A stretch of 64,000 bases of DNA from the NCBI RefSeq assembly GCF_000422345.1, contig NZ_AULP01000001.1, positions 186,001 through 250,000 of the forward strand. Reading direction: 5' to 3'. Numbering within the stretch: position 1 is the first letter of the stretch; the number at the start of each line of letters is the position of its first letter. Origin of the DNA: Neomelitea salexigens DSM 19753 (GTDB taxonomy: Bacteria; Pseudomonadota; Gammaproteobacteria; Pseudomonadales; Spongiibacteraceae). Positions 17,966 to 26,862 of the stretch are shown here, one piece after another. Under the pieces are notes generated by a model. The model did no database searches. It was not told the DNA's origin and was given only the letters and a program-made list of their open reading frames with translations. The position numbers and the translations under genes were made by a program.

Positions 17966-18781
17966 GTGATGTACCGCTTATACACGCTTATCGCTCTTGT
18001 GGTCGTCGTATTGCCACTGCGCGCGGCGGCTAATACGCTTCCTTACGAAGTTGTAGGGCACTACCCTCATTCAACAGCGCTCTTCACACAGGGGCTGGAA
18101 CTGTTTCACGGCCAGCTTTTTGAGAGCAGCGGTCTTTATGGCCGCTCAAAAGTGATTGCACGCCCCTTTCCAGAAGGGAGGACTGATGCTGAAGAAAGTA
18201 CTGGAACCCTGCGGGGCGTCACCCTGGACAAATCGCTATTCGCAGAGGGCTTAACCTTTCACAGAGGCCGACTTTACCTGCTCACATGGCGCGCTGGTCA
18301 ATTACTGGAGATAGACCCCGAGCGGTTTGCGCTATTGCGCCGCCACACGTACAGGGGTCAGGGTTGGGGCATTTGCTATCACTCGCGCCGCGACTTATTT
18401 GCAATGTCTAACGGCAGCGACGAAATACAGTGGCGCCGAACCGGCGACTTTTCATTGGTGGACACGCTCACCGTTACTGGTCCCGGTAACTATCAGCACC
18501 TCAACGAATTGGAGTGCCATGGCGACTATATCCTCGCCAATCAATGGAAGCAGCCCTATCTCCTTGTCATTGATGCACGCTCAGGTGAGGTTGTTTCACA
18601 ACTAGACTTGAGTGCACTCATTCCAGAGGGCCTCCATGAGGAAGCGGTGCTCAACGGTATCGCCTATGATGCCCGCGACAATACCTGGCTGGTGACGGGT
18701 AAACTCTGGCCCAAGATCTACCGAATTCGCTTTACGCTTCCCGCATTGGAGGCGGCAAAAACCGCCGCAAAAGCCCGCTAA
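17966..18781 (+). CDS. Glutaminyl-peptide cyclotransferase (plant/bacterial beta-propeller type)
   Basis: A 271-residue secreted protein of the glutamine cyclotransferase family, which turns N-terminal glutamine of peptides or proteins into pyroglutamate. The N terminus is a signal peptide (MYRLYTLIALVVVVLPLRAAA), so it acts in the periplasm. Propeller repeats carry the family phrases ALFTQGLELFHGQLFESSGLYGRS, FAEGLTFHRGRLYLLTWRAGQ, YQHLNELECHGDYILANQW and VLNGIAYDARDNTWLVTGKLWPKIYRI. Start is either GTG at 17966 or the adjacent ATG at 17969. It precedes the M16 peptidase by 46 bases; both act on peptides, but joint function is only a suggestion. Confidence 0.9.
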   Translation: MMYRLYTLIALVVVVLPLRAAANTLPYEVVGHYPHSTALFTQGLELFHGQLFESSGLYGRSKVIARPFPEGRTDAEESTGTLRGVTLDKSLFAEGLTFHRGRLYLLTWRAGQLLEIDPERFALLRRHTYRGQGWGICYHSRRDLFAMSNGSDEIQWRRTGDFSLVDTLTVTGPGNYQHLNELECHGDYILANQWKQPYLLVIDARSGEVVSQLDLSALIPEGLHEEAVLNGIAYDARDNTWLVTGKLWPKIYRIRFTLPALEAAKTAAKAR

Positions 18782-18827
18782 AAATGCTAGTCTCCCTGAA
18801 ACGTTTAATCGCTCAAGACAGGATTCT

Positions 18828-21767
18828 ATGACTGCTACCCAACCACGTGCCGCCCACCCTGCTTTTGAATTGCTCAGCAGTAAATCAATCGACGCACTCG
18901 GCGTCACCCTTTGCGAATACCGGCACATAGAAACCGGCGCCAGCCACTACCATATCGACGCTGACAATAAAGAAAATGTGTTCCTTGTTGCACTGCGCAC
19001 CGTCCCTAACGACTCGAAGGGCGTCGCCCATATCTTGGAACACACGGCGCTGTGTGGCAGCGAAAAATACCCGGTGCGCGACCCGTTTTTTATGATGATT
19101 CGCCGCTCGCTAAACAGCTTTATGAACGCGTTTACCAGTTCTGACTGGACAGCCTACCCCTTTGCCAGCAGCAATCGGAAAGACTTTGATAACTTATTAC
19201 AGGTCTATTTGGATGCCGTCTTCTTCTCCCGCCTGCACCCCTTAGACTTCGCCCAAGAGGGTCACCGGCTAGAGTTTAGCGAGCGCGGCAACCCCGACTC
19301 CGCGCTTCAATTTAAAGGTGTGGTTTTCAATGAAATGAAGGGGGCCATGAGCTCGATACCAAGCAGGCTCTGGCACACGCTGTGTAAGTATTTATTTCCC
19401 ACCGCCACCTATCACCACAACAGCGGGGGCGACCCGGAGGCCATTCCAGACCTCAGCTACGAAGAGTTAAAGAGCTTTTACGAAAGCCATTACCATCCCA
19501 GCAACGCCATTTTTATGACCTACGGCGATATTTCTGCCGCCGAGCACCAAGCGCGCTTTGAAGAATTGGCCCTCAAGCGCTTTACCCCCTTGGATAAACA
19601 CATTGCAGTGGAGGATGAGAAACGCTACCACGCCCCCATTCGCGTGCAAGAGTCCTACCCGCTGCCAGCGGCGGAAGACCCCAAGGGCAAGACCCATATC
19701 GTGTTGTCCTGGCTACTGGGCAATAGCACCGACCTTGATAGCCTGCTAGAGGCGCAACTTCTTGCCGGAATATTATTGGATAACAGCTCCAGCCCACTGT
19801 TACACGCGCTTGAAACCAGCGACCTGGGGAGCTCCCCGTCGCCGATGTGTGGTTTAGAGGATTCAATGCGTGAGATGGTGTTTGCCTGCGGACTGGAAGG
19901 TAGTGAGATCGAGCACCGCGATGCCGTAGAAGCTCTGGTGCTAGACACCCTCCGCGGCTTAATCAAGGAGGGCGTCGACGCCGACCAAGTTGAATCAGTC
20001 CTTCACCAGCTGGAGCTGCAACAACGAGAGATCAGTGGCGACGGCTACCCCTATGGCCTGCAACTGATCTTGAATAGTTTGGGAGCAGCCACCCACCGCG
20101 GCAATCCCGTTGATGTCTTAGACCTTGACCCGGCGCTTGCACGCCTGCGTGAGAAAATTGCAGATGCGGATTACCTCCCCCGCTTGCTGCAGCAGCTGAT
20201 TGATAACCCTCATCGCGTCACCCTGGTTTTCAGTCCTGACCGACAGTATCAACAGCGCGCCGAAGACGCTGAACAACACCGACTAGCCACAATCCAAGCC
20301 TCGCTCAGCGACGCAGAGAAGCAGGCGATTATCGATCAGGCAGAAGCCTTGGCTGAGCGACAAACCCTGCAAGAAGACGAGAGCATCTTGCCCCGAGTCG
20401 GCTTGGCAGATGTCGCCCAAGACCTCCCCGAGCTGCCCTATACCGACGCACATTTCGGCAACCTGCCCTACTGCTATTACAACCGCGGCACCAATGGTTT
20501 GATTTACCAGCAGTTGTTAATCGAAATGCCGCATCTCAGCGATGACGAGCTCGGCTTACTCCCCCTCTACACCCAAACCGTCACCGAGCTCGGCCTGGGC
20601 GAGCGCAGCTACATAGAAGTACAAGCCCACCAAGCCGCGATCTGTGGCGGCATCTCGGCTTACACCAGTATGCGCGGCGGCATAAACGATGAACAGCAGC
20701 AGCAGGCGTACTTAGTACTGTCGTCGAAGGCCTTGCTACGTAATTGCCAGGCGCAAGCAACGCTCATGCGCGACACACTGGAGCAGGTGCGCTTTGACGA
20801 ACATGAACGAATCTACGATATGCTCGCCCACATGAAGGCGCGACGAGAGTCTTCAATCACCGGAAACGGGCACGCGCTGGCCATGGCAGCAGCCTCTTCG
20901 GGGATGAGCCCCGTTGCAAGAATTAGCCAAAAGATGTCCGGTTTAGATGGCATTCTGCAGCTTCGACAGCTGAGCGATGCGGCTGAGACAGCGAGCGGCA
21001 AAGCAGCCTTGGCTGAGGGATTAGCGGCCATTCACCAGAAAGTGCTGTCTGCCAACCGGCAGCTGTTAGTCGTTGCTGAAGAACAGGGGTTCAATGCTCA
21101 TCGCTCAGAGCTGGCATCGGTCTGGGATAATTTCCAGGGCGATGGCAACGCGCTAATGCACACCGACACCTGCCGTGAAGCACGTCGTGAATTTTGGTCT
21201 GCTAACTCCCAGGTCAACTTCTGCGCCAGCGCCTACCCCACCGTTCCCTCGGGCCACCCGGACGCCGCGATATTGAGCGTGCTTGCAGTGTATCTTCGCA
21301 ACGGCATCTTGCATCGCAGCATTCGCGAACAGGGCGGCGCCTATGGCGGCGGTGCATCGCAGGACTCCAATATCGCGGCCTTCCGCTTTTATTCCTACCG
21401 CGATCCACGCTTGCAAGAAACGCTAAACGATTTCAGCCAAGCCATTGATTGGATGCTGGACACGCCGGTGAGCAGCGACGCCCTGGAGCAAGCGATACTG
21501 GGCGTTGTCAGCAATATCGACAAACCTGGCTCGCCCGCAGGCGAGGCAAAGCAGGATTTTCACAGCCGTATTTTTGGCCGCAGCATTGATGACCGCCGCA
21601 CATTCCGAAACCGCGTACTTGCGGTGACTGGCGACGATTTACAGCGGGTGACCCGAGAGTACCTGAAGGGCGTGGCGCCCAGCATTGCGGTAATCAGTAA
21701 TAGCGCAACGGCCCAAAACCTTGACAGCTGGCTGTCAGCGGAAGGCTTTGAGCAACGGCAACTGTAG
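18828..21767 (+). CDS. M16 family metallopeptidase (presequence-protease/PreP-like)
   Basis: A 979-residue zinc peptidase with the inverted motif HILEH at residues 68-72 and the distal zinc ligand Glu169 in FKGVVFNEMKG, the spacing seen in presequence proteases (M16C). These enzymes degrade free peptides inside a closed two-half chamber. Other family marks are ALCGSEKYPVRDPFFMMIRRSLNSFMNAFTSSDWTAYPF after the zinc site and, in the C-terminal half, YLRNGILHRSIREQGGAYGGGASQDSN. No signal peptide is visible, so it is probably cytoplasmic and recycles peptides. The start has AGGA 4-5 bases upstream. The length and the single polypeptide are normal for PreP. Confidence 0.93.
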   Translation: MTATQPRAAHPAFELLSSKSIDALGVTLCEYRHIETGASHYHIDADNKENVFLVALRTVPNDSKGVAHILEHTALCGSEKYPVRDPFFMMIRRSLNSFMNAFTSSDWTAYPFASSNRKDFDNLLQVYLDAVFFSRLHPLDFAQEGHRLEFSERGNPDSALQFKGVVFNEMKGAMSSIPSRLWHTLCKYLFPTATYHHNSGGDPEAIPDLSYEELKSFYESHYHPSNAIFMTYGDISAAEHQARFEELALKRFTPLDKHIAVEDEKRYHAPIRVQESYPLPAAEDPKGKTHIVLSWLLGNSTDLDSLLEAQLLAGILLDNSSSPLLHALETSDLGSSPSPMCGLEDSMREMVFACGLEGSEIEHRDAVEALVLDTLRGLIKEGVDADQVESVLHQLELQQREISGDGYPYGLQLILNSLGAATHRGNPVDVLDLDPALARLREKIADADYLPRLLQQLIDNPHRVTLVFSPDRQYQQRAEDAEQHRLATIQASLSDAEKQAIIDQAEALAERQTLQEDESILPRVGLADVAQDLPELPYTDAHFGNLPYCYYNRGTNGLIYQQLLIEMPHLSDDELGLLPLYTQTVTELGLGERSYIEVQAHQAAICGGISAYTSMRGGINDEQQQQAYLVLSSKALLRNCQAQATLMRDTLEQVRFDEHERIYDMLAHMKARRESSITGNGHALAMAAASSGMSPVARISQKMSGLDGILQLRQLSDAAETASGKAALAEGLAAIHQKVLSANRQLLVVAEEQGFNAHRSELASVWDNFQGDGNALMHTDTCREARREFWSANSQVNFCASAYPTVPSGHPDAAILSVLAVYLRNGILHRSIREQGGAYGGGASQDSNIAAFRFYSYRDPRLQETLNDFSQAIDWMLDTPVSSDALEQAILGVVSNIDKPGSPAGEAKQDFHSRIFGRSIDDRRTFRNRVLAVTGDDLQRVTREYLKGVAPSIAVISNSATAQNLDSWLSAEGFEQRQL

Positions 21768-21793
21768 CGCCCGTTGCAGTGTCACCTACTCTA

Positions 21794-24391
21794 TCAGTGG
21801 TGAAGGTGGCGCTGTATGCGCTGCTGTAGCTGCTGAGCATTGGGCTGCAGGCGCAGATTTTGTTTGGCGGCGCCCAAGTCATTGAGCTCGCTGTCGCTCA
21901 GTGCACGCCCCGAGAACAGCAGCGCATTCATGTAACCCTTTTCCGTTTCAAAGGAGTTATCAGTCAGCAGTAATAGCTCATTGACTATCGCCCAGCGTTC
22001 ACCGATATCTCCCCCCGCCTTGGCGCCGATTAGCTCACCGTCGAGGTAGGCCTTGAAGCTACCGCCGTCGCCACCGGCATAAAAGACCAAGCCGAGGCGA
22101 TGCCATTTTCCGGGACGGAACTCGCCAAAGTACCCGGAACCGGCACTGGCAATGCCCACACCGCCACTGGCGCTGGCTTCGAAGAATATGTCTGCGTCAT
22201 CATCGTTATTAGGCGCAGTCTGCATAATGGCGCGCCAGAAGCCATCACTGGCCTCTGGCCATAAAATGTCCATAACGAGCGAGTAATCCGATAATTTTCC
22301 TTGCGCGGCAAGGTCGCCATTGGCGGGGACGTTGGCCTGCAGTTTCAGCCCCTGCTCGGGACTGTAGGCATCAAATGCCATCACCACCGAGTCTCCACCC
22401 GCTAATTCAGGCAGACCAAAGTCTGCCGGCAGACCGAATTGGGTATCCGCTTGTGTGGCAACGTTAAGGTAGCTCAGGCGCGAGGGCCCAGCGTCTTCTC
22501 GCAAGGGCTGCTCACCGCTATGGAACTGCCACGTAGTGGTAACGGTGTCTGGTTGACAGCGACTCAGTGTTTTATCGATATCCAGATACAGGCAATCACT
22601 GCTGCGCTGGCGCGCATACGCATCCAGGCTTGCCCAACTTTCGGACAGGTAGGTTGCTGAACGGTCAGCTAAATTGGGGAAGAAAAGCGGCAAATTCCAC
22701 GCGGCACTTTTATACAGCACCAGCTTGATGGGATCTGTCTCGGCTGCCTCCGACGAGACAAACACCCAACTTGGCTGCGCCGCACGCATCTCAGCCAATT
22801 CCGCGGCGGATACACTAACTTCATAGAATGCCTTAAACCCTGGCGTATCTGCGGGCTGTCGCTCAACGGGTAGCGCACGATGAAATTCGGTTGCAGTTAC
22901 CGTCCCAGGCAGCCAGCGCTCGATAACCTGAGAAGGGTCGAGCAATGCGGCATCAGCCCCGTGATGATATAGCGCCGCTTTGGCTGCCAGAGCGGTTAAT
23001 TGTTGCGCACTTGGCTGGTCTTCAGCCAAGGCGATTTCGACATGCGCATCGGGGCTGTATTTTTGCACAATGCCGTCAATAACCTGCTGTGTTGCAGCAT
23101 CGGGCTCAGCGATATCACGCACCTGAATTTCGTCAACACTGGCGTCGAGGAGACGTTTATCCGACAGGCGGTAGCGAAGCGTCACGTCACTCAGACCATC
23201 GGCGAAAAAGTCTGGCTGGATCAGTATATTGCCCGACGCCAACTGTTCAAACTCGGTACCCAAATGGCTGTGTCCGCCAAGGGCGAGGTCTATCCCTGGA
23301 TTGGCGAGTAGGATCTCACGATCCGCACTGGCACCAAGGTGGCTGAGCATCACTAAAACATCCACGTGCTCCCGATACTGGCTGACCACCCCTTCGGCAA
23401 TATGCTGCAAGTGCCAATTCATTTTAAAGTCAGGGACGAAATCCGGAATCGGCGCCGTCTCAAGGGGCTCATCAAGCTCATTCCACGGCCCCGAACTCAT
23501 GCCAAAGAAGCCGACCTTCAAGCAGCCTACCTGAAGTACCGCAAAGCCCTGCGCGCCAAAACTCTCTGCACTACCGCCTCGGTATTCACTGTTACTGGCA
23601 ATCACCTGTGCGATTGGGTCCTGGGCGTGGTCAAGTAGCGTGTCCGCCCCCCAGGCAAAATCGTGATTGCCAATGACGCGTACATCAAACGCCATGGCCT
23701 TTGTGACCTCAACCGTCGCGGCTCCCGCCGATAACAACTCAGCGACGCTGCCCTTTTCAAAATCGTCTCCGCCGTTACTGAATACCGTATAAGGCTGCTC
23801 TTCGAGCGCCTGTCGGTGGTAGGCCTTGATACGACTAAAAAGCTTCTCGGGGCCACCATAGCGTGCATGCAGGTCAGCTACATGAATAAAGCGCAGCGAT
23901 TGTTCGTCGGCTTGTGCTTCGCAGTTGCCGTTGATCACGCGAGCCACCCCGGGAGCTTCAGTGGGAACCAAGCGATAGTCACCGAACTGGGTGATACTGG
24001 CAGTGACACCCGCCTCGCTCTGCACGGAGCTCAATAGCGGCCGCCACTGGCCGTCAACATTTCTGGCCACGCTATAGCGTTGATTTTTGGAGTTTTCCGG
24101 CAGGGGTAAGAATAACCTAGCGGGCGTTAGCAGCTGTGTTCCCGTGGGCTGCAGCTGATACTGCGTCTGCTCTGCGGCGACATTCACTTCTACAGAAATA
24201 GACAGGGCTTGCGCTGCGCTGGTCGACGCCAGCTCTAAACGCGCGGTGTCATCGAACGTTATCACCGACGCTTCGCCTGGTGCGATGCGATAGGAAGGCG
24301 CGTCGTCGCGATCGGAGCCTCCCCCACCACCTCCACCGCAGGCGACAAGGGAAAAACAGATAAACAGAGAGGCTAATAAACCCTGTCGCAT
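21794..24391 (-). CDS. Large 5'-nucleotidase-like lipoprotein with C-terminal lectin-like domain
   Basis: An 865-residue lipoprotein. The leader ends in the lipobox LVAC (Cys18), followed directly by seven glycines. A metallophosphoesterase domain follows: FIHVADLHARYGG, SNGGDDFEKGS, RVIGNHDFAWG, LVMLSHLGASADREI and LALGGHSHLG give the expected metal ligands of the UshA-type 5'-nucleotidase fold, with a UshA-like C-terminal domain to about residue 580. The last 230 residues look like a concanavalin/LamG-type beta-sandwich (LVMDILWPEASDGFWRAIMQ, FRPGKWHRLGLVFYAGGDGGSFKAYLDGELI). It should be anchored at the cell envelope and release phosphate from nucleotides or related esters. ATG 24391 was chosen over GTG 24397 because GGAG is correctly spaced. 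It ends 26 bases from the convergent M16 gene. Confidence 0.88.
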   Translation of the reverse strand: MRQGLLASLFICFSLVACGGGGGGGSDRDDAPSYRIAPGEASVITFDDTARLELASTSAAQALSISVEVNVAAEQTQYQLQPTGTQLLTPARLFLPLPENSKNQRYSVARNVDGQWRPLLSSVQSEAGVTASITQFGDYRLVPTEAPGVARVINGNCEAQADEQSLRFIHVADLHARYGGPEKLFSRIKAYHRQALEEQPYTVFSNGGDDFEKGSVAELLSAGAATVEVTKAMAFDVRVIGNHDFAWGADTLLDHAQDPIAQVIASNSEYRGGSAESFGAQGFAVLQVGCLKVGFFGMSSGPWNELDEPLETAPIPDFVPDFKMNWHLQHIAEGVVSQYREHVDVLVMLSHLGASADREILLANPGIDLALGGHSHLGTEFEQLASGNILIQPDFFADGLSDVTLRYRLSDKRLLDASVDEIQVRDIAEPDAATQQVIDGIVQKYSPDAHVEIALAEDQPSAQQLTALAAKAALYHHGADAALLDPSQVIERWLPGTVTATEFHRALPVERQPADTPGFKAFYEVSVSAAELAEMRAAQPSWVFVSSEAAETDPIKLVLYKSAAWNLPLFFPNLADRSATYLSESWASLDAYARQRSSDCLYLDIDKTLSRCQPDTVTTTWQFHSGEQPLREDAGPSRLSYLNVATQADTQFGLPADFGLPELAGGDSVVMAFDAYSPEQGLKLQANVPANGDLAAQGKLSDYSLVMDILWPEASDGFWRAIMQTAPNNDDDADIFFEASASGGVGIASAGSGYFGEFRPGKWHRLGLVFYAGGDGGSFKAYLDGELIGAKAGGDIGERWAIVNELLLLTDNSFETEKGYMNALLFSGRALSDSELNDLGAAKQNLRLQPNAQQLQQRIQRHLHH

Positions 24392-24505
24392 ACTCACAGC
24401 TCCATTGATTGACTGCCCATTGCAGCTCGCTATCCTTGCGAATACTACGTTAGCTGGCGTAGACGCTATCTAGGTACAAACCGTGATTTCAGCGACCACT
24501 GCGTC

Positions 24506-24928
24506 TCACTGCGCCGCAGAGACACCGGTTTTTTCTTGGCCAGCTTTGCGCAGTCTTCGATACTCTGCCTGTTGGGAGGGCGTAAGCAGGCCGTAAAACT
24601 CCATTTGCGTCTGGAGAATTGACCCCGTGTGGCGGGCTGCAACAGAGCCCGCCCGTTGACTCATGGCAGCAATCGTACTGCGCGTCATTTCTGGTAACGG
24701 CTGCAGCTGCATATCTTGTCTAAGTGCGACACTTTCTTTTTGTAACTCGGCTGCTTTTGCCGCATAGCGGACAATCAACTTATTGACCTGCTCGCGTTGC
24801 TGGCTGGTGAGCTCCAGCTTGTCCGCCAAGGCAGCGATGCTGGCACTGCTAAGAGCCTCTGCCGCCTGAGTCGGCATCACAAGCACCCATGTGCTGAGAA
24901 AAAGAATCGAGATAGAGCGAATCAACAT
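24506..24928 (-). CDS. Spy/CpxP-like periplasmic protein
   Basis: A 140-residue exported protein: signal peptide MLIRSISILFLSTWVLVMPTQA, then an almost wholly helical body. It carries LTSQQ at residues 40-44 and a second copy, LTPSQQAEYRRLRK, near the C terminus, the LTxxQ repeats of the Spy/CpxP family. Those proteins act as periplasmic chaperones or stress-sensor modulators. AAGGA 8 bases upstream supports the ATG. It lies 56 bases downstream of recX on the same strand. Family assignment is by the paired LTxxQ motifs and helical character, so a different helical periplasmic protein remains possible. Confidence 0.72.
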   Translation of the reverse strand: MLIRSISILFLSTWVLVMPTQAAEALSSASIAALADKLELTSQQREQVNKLIVRYAAKAAELQKESVALRQDMQLQPLPEMTRSTIAAMSQRAGSVAARHTGSILQTQMEFYGLLTPSQQAEYRRLRKAGQEKTGVSAAQ

Positions 24929-24984
24929 TCATTATTCCTTTCACTGAATCTGTCCCAAACAAAGCACTTCTCGGTGCAACATAG

Positions 24985-25428
24985 TTATGCAATTCTGCAA
25001 ACGCGCCGGATGGACTCTGCGTCGAAGCCACGATGATGAAGAAATCGCTGCCGTTTGGCCAGCTCCCGCCGATCTTTGGGTGGAACATCGGCATATTTTT
25101 TTTGGTAAACACCCTGCAATTGCTCGAACCAGTCGAAACCGCCATCGGTAAACGCCTCATCGATAACCGTCTCTGAAACACCGCGGTCGCGCAGTTCCAT
25201 GCGAATACGCGAGGGGCCAAAGCCACTATTTGCTCTCATACGCAGATAGCTCTCGGCAAAACGTTGATCACTTTGCAGCCGCTCAAGGGCCAAGCGCTCC
25301 ACAACTATCGCAATGTCCGCATCACAACTGGGAAAGCGCTGCGCCAACTTGGACGCCAGCTCCTTACGGCTGTGCTCCCGCCGGGCCAACAAGTCCATCG
25401 CTTTCTTTCGTATACCTATGTCGCTCAA
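24985..25428 (-). CDS. recX: RecX regulatory protein
   Basis: A 147-residue RecX, which binds the RecA filament and limits its activity. Family features are clear: IRKKAMDLLARREHSRKELASKLAQRF at the N terminus, the middle LALERLQSDQRFAESYLRMRANSGFGPSRIRMELRDRGVS, and the closing RRELAKRQRFLHHRGFDAESIRRV. Start is TTG at 25428 with AGGA 9 bases upstream. In related bacteria recX follows recA directly; here recA ends at 36497 on the same strand and about 11 kb of opposite-strand pilus genes lie between, so recX must now have its own promoter. It ends upstream of a Spy-like gene. Confidence 0.93.
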   Translation of the reverse strand: MSDIGIRKKAMDLLARREHSRKELASKLAQRFPSCDADIAIVVERLALERLQSDQRFAESYLRMRANSGFGPSRIRMELRDRGVSETVIDEAFTDGGFDWFEQLQGVYQKKYADVPPKDRRELAKRQRFLHHRGFDAESIRRVCRIA

Positions 25429-25570
25429 TTTCTACTATCCTAACTGGGGGTAGATGCTCGCCCCTACGGCAAATACTTATTTTTTTTAATCTGTGCAAAT
25501 AGCAAAGTAACAACACGGTCAACAGGGCGTTATTAGACTCGACCGCTTTCTCTTACCATGGAGTGTAACT

Positions 25571-25771
25571 ATGTTAGTGCAAATTCAAGTATTGTTGATG
25601 CAGATTTTTTCGGGTTCCCTGGCTAAATTCCGCGATGACGAGCGCGGTGCGAGCGCCATCGAATACGCAATTATGGCTGCCGTACTGATCGGCGTCATCA
25701 TCGCAGCGATTGGCTTGCTGGACCTTGGCGGCATCTTCACTGACATCAACGCAGATATCGACGCAGCCTAG
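25571..25771 (+). CDS. flp: Flp type IVb pilin
   Basis: A 66-residue prepilin and the only major-pilin gene here. The cleavage region is GASAIEYAIMAAVLIGVIIAAI: Gly26 is followed by the Flp pattern with Glu at +5 and Tyr at +6 of the mature protein (Glu31, Tyr32), so processing by the prepilin peptidase encoded next would leave a 40-residue hydrophobic pilin. The leader is unusually hydrophobic for a Flp pilin (VQIQVLLMQIFSG). GGAG sits 7 bases before the ATG. It is the first gene of the Tad locus and lies 142 bases from the divergent recX, so the locus promoter should be in that gap, which is AT-rich (ATTTTTTTTAATC near 25480-25490). Confidence 0.93.
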   Translation: MLVQIQVLLMQIFSGSLAKFRDDERGASAIEYAIMAAVLIGVIIAAIGLLDLGGIFTDINADIDAA

Positions 25772-25814
25772 ACGCATTATTGAAATTGGCGGCGAAAAAG
25801 GAATTCCCCGTGTT

Positions 25815-26249
25815 ATGGCCATTGTCATCATTCTGCTACTTGCAATCTTGGCATATGTTGATTGGTCATCACGGAGAATCCCCAACGCCCTAAATCTGGC
25901 GCTGTTTATAGCATCGCTGAGCATTTTTATCGGCAGTAGTGGCATCAGCGCCTATCAATGGGTGGTGAATATTGTGCTCGCCCTTACTATTACACTGCCA
26001 GGCTACCTTTCGAACAACATGGGAGCGGGCGACGTCAAGCTGCTGATGGCCCTCTCTCCGCTCTGGCCGCCGACGACGTTACTCTTTGTCTTCGCCTCGG
26101 GTACTCTGATGCTGTCATTCATCATGATTCTCATCGAAAAAAGTAAGCGGCATGATAACCATCGAGCGCGCGGACTCCCGATCGGCACTGCGGTGAGCCT
26201 GGGCGCAGCAATGCTCCCACTCACGCCACGCTTTCCATTTTCGTTATGA
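25815..26249 (+). CDS. tadV: TadV/CpaA type A24 prepilin peptidase
   Basis: A 144-residue integral-membrane aspartic protease, the short TadV/CpaA form without the N-terminal methylase domain of PilD. The two catalytic aspartates are Asp16 (AYVDWSSRRIPN) and Asp73 in the GxGD motif (MGAGDVKLL). Five or so hydrophobic segments fill the rest. It should cut the Flp pre-pilin and the TadE pseudopilin. I chose the ATG at 25815, preceded by AAGGA at 12 bases, because the longer open frame back to 25710 overlaps flp out of phase. The end overlaps tadE by 4 bases (ATGA). Confidence 0.92.
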   Translation: MAIVIILLLAILAYVDWSSRRIPNALNLALFIASLSIFIGSSGISAYQWVVNIVLALTITLPGYLSNNMGAGDVKLLMALSPLWPPTTLLFVFASGTLMLSFIMILIEKSKRHDNHRARGLPIGTAVSLGAAMLPLTPRFPFSL

Positions 26250-26716
26250 CACACCGCGAGGAAAACATGATGGCCGGGGCGCCAAATACTACAAATAATT
26301 CGCGCCAGAGTGGTGTGGTCGCCATTGAATTCGCCATTCTATTCCCGGTATTTTTCGCTCTAAGCTATGCAGTAATGGCCTATGGTATGTATTTTCTACT
26401 GCTGCAGAGTTTTGCCTATGCGGGCGAGGATGCCCTCAGGGCAGCGCTAGCTACCGACTGTGCTGCAGCGATATGCACGGAGGCAGAGCTAGAGCCTGTC
26501 GTTACGGCGCAAGTTCAGAATTCACTTACCTGGTTCTCCGCAGACCTCGTCAATGCAGCAACGGCCGGAGACGATTTCTTCAGCTGCGATGCAACGATGC
26601 TGTGCACGGTGAGGCTCAGCGCTTCACCCATTTTGGACAACATAAACCTACCTATTATCGGCAGCATTCCCAACCTGCCCGACCCGGTAGTCAGCCGCTC
26701 CAGTCTGCGCATGTAG
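26246..26716 (+). CDS. TadE/TadF-like minor pseudopilin
   Basis: A 156-residue protein with the TadE-family start: a polar leader, then SGVVAIEFAILFPVFFALSYAVMAYGMYFLLLQSF, where the Glu after the hydrophobic stretch begins matches the prepilin-peptidase processed TadE/TadF pseudopilins. The periplasmic part has four cysteines in two pairs (DCAAAIC, FSCDATMLC), which could form disulfides. TadE and TadF cannot be told apart safely here. It is translated from the overlapping ATGA with the peptidase gene, as expected for enzyme and substrate. Confidence 0.88.
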   Translation: MTHREENMMAGAPNTTNNSRQSGVVAIEFAILFPVFFALSYAVMAYGMYFLLLQSFAYAGEDALRAALATDCAAAICTEAELEPVVTAQVQNSLTWFSADLVNAATAGDDFFSCDATMLCTVRLSASPILDNINLPIIGSIPNLPDPVVSRSSLRM

Positions 26717-26728
26717 TGGTCGCGACCA
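26717..26728. promoter_or_regulatory. Perfect 12-base palindrome after the tadE gene
   Basis: TGGTCGCGACCA starts directly after the tadE stop codon, at the head of the 146-base gap before rcpC. The gap is the largest inside the Tad locus and holds an AT-rich stretch (CTAAACTAAAATATAGC near 26796-26812) that could be a promoter. The palindrome could be a repressor site or part of a weak hairpin; it has no T-run, so it is a poor terminator. The role is a guess. Confidence 0.35.
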
Positions 26729-26862
26729 GGAAACTATACGTAGGTGCCACAATATCAGCACAACGTCACACCACCTAACATCAGGGAAAGAGACGCTAAA
26801 CTAAAATATAGCGACGGTGTAAAACGATAACTTCATCTTAGATGCATTCAAGGGATATACCG

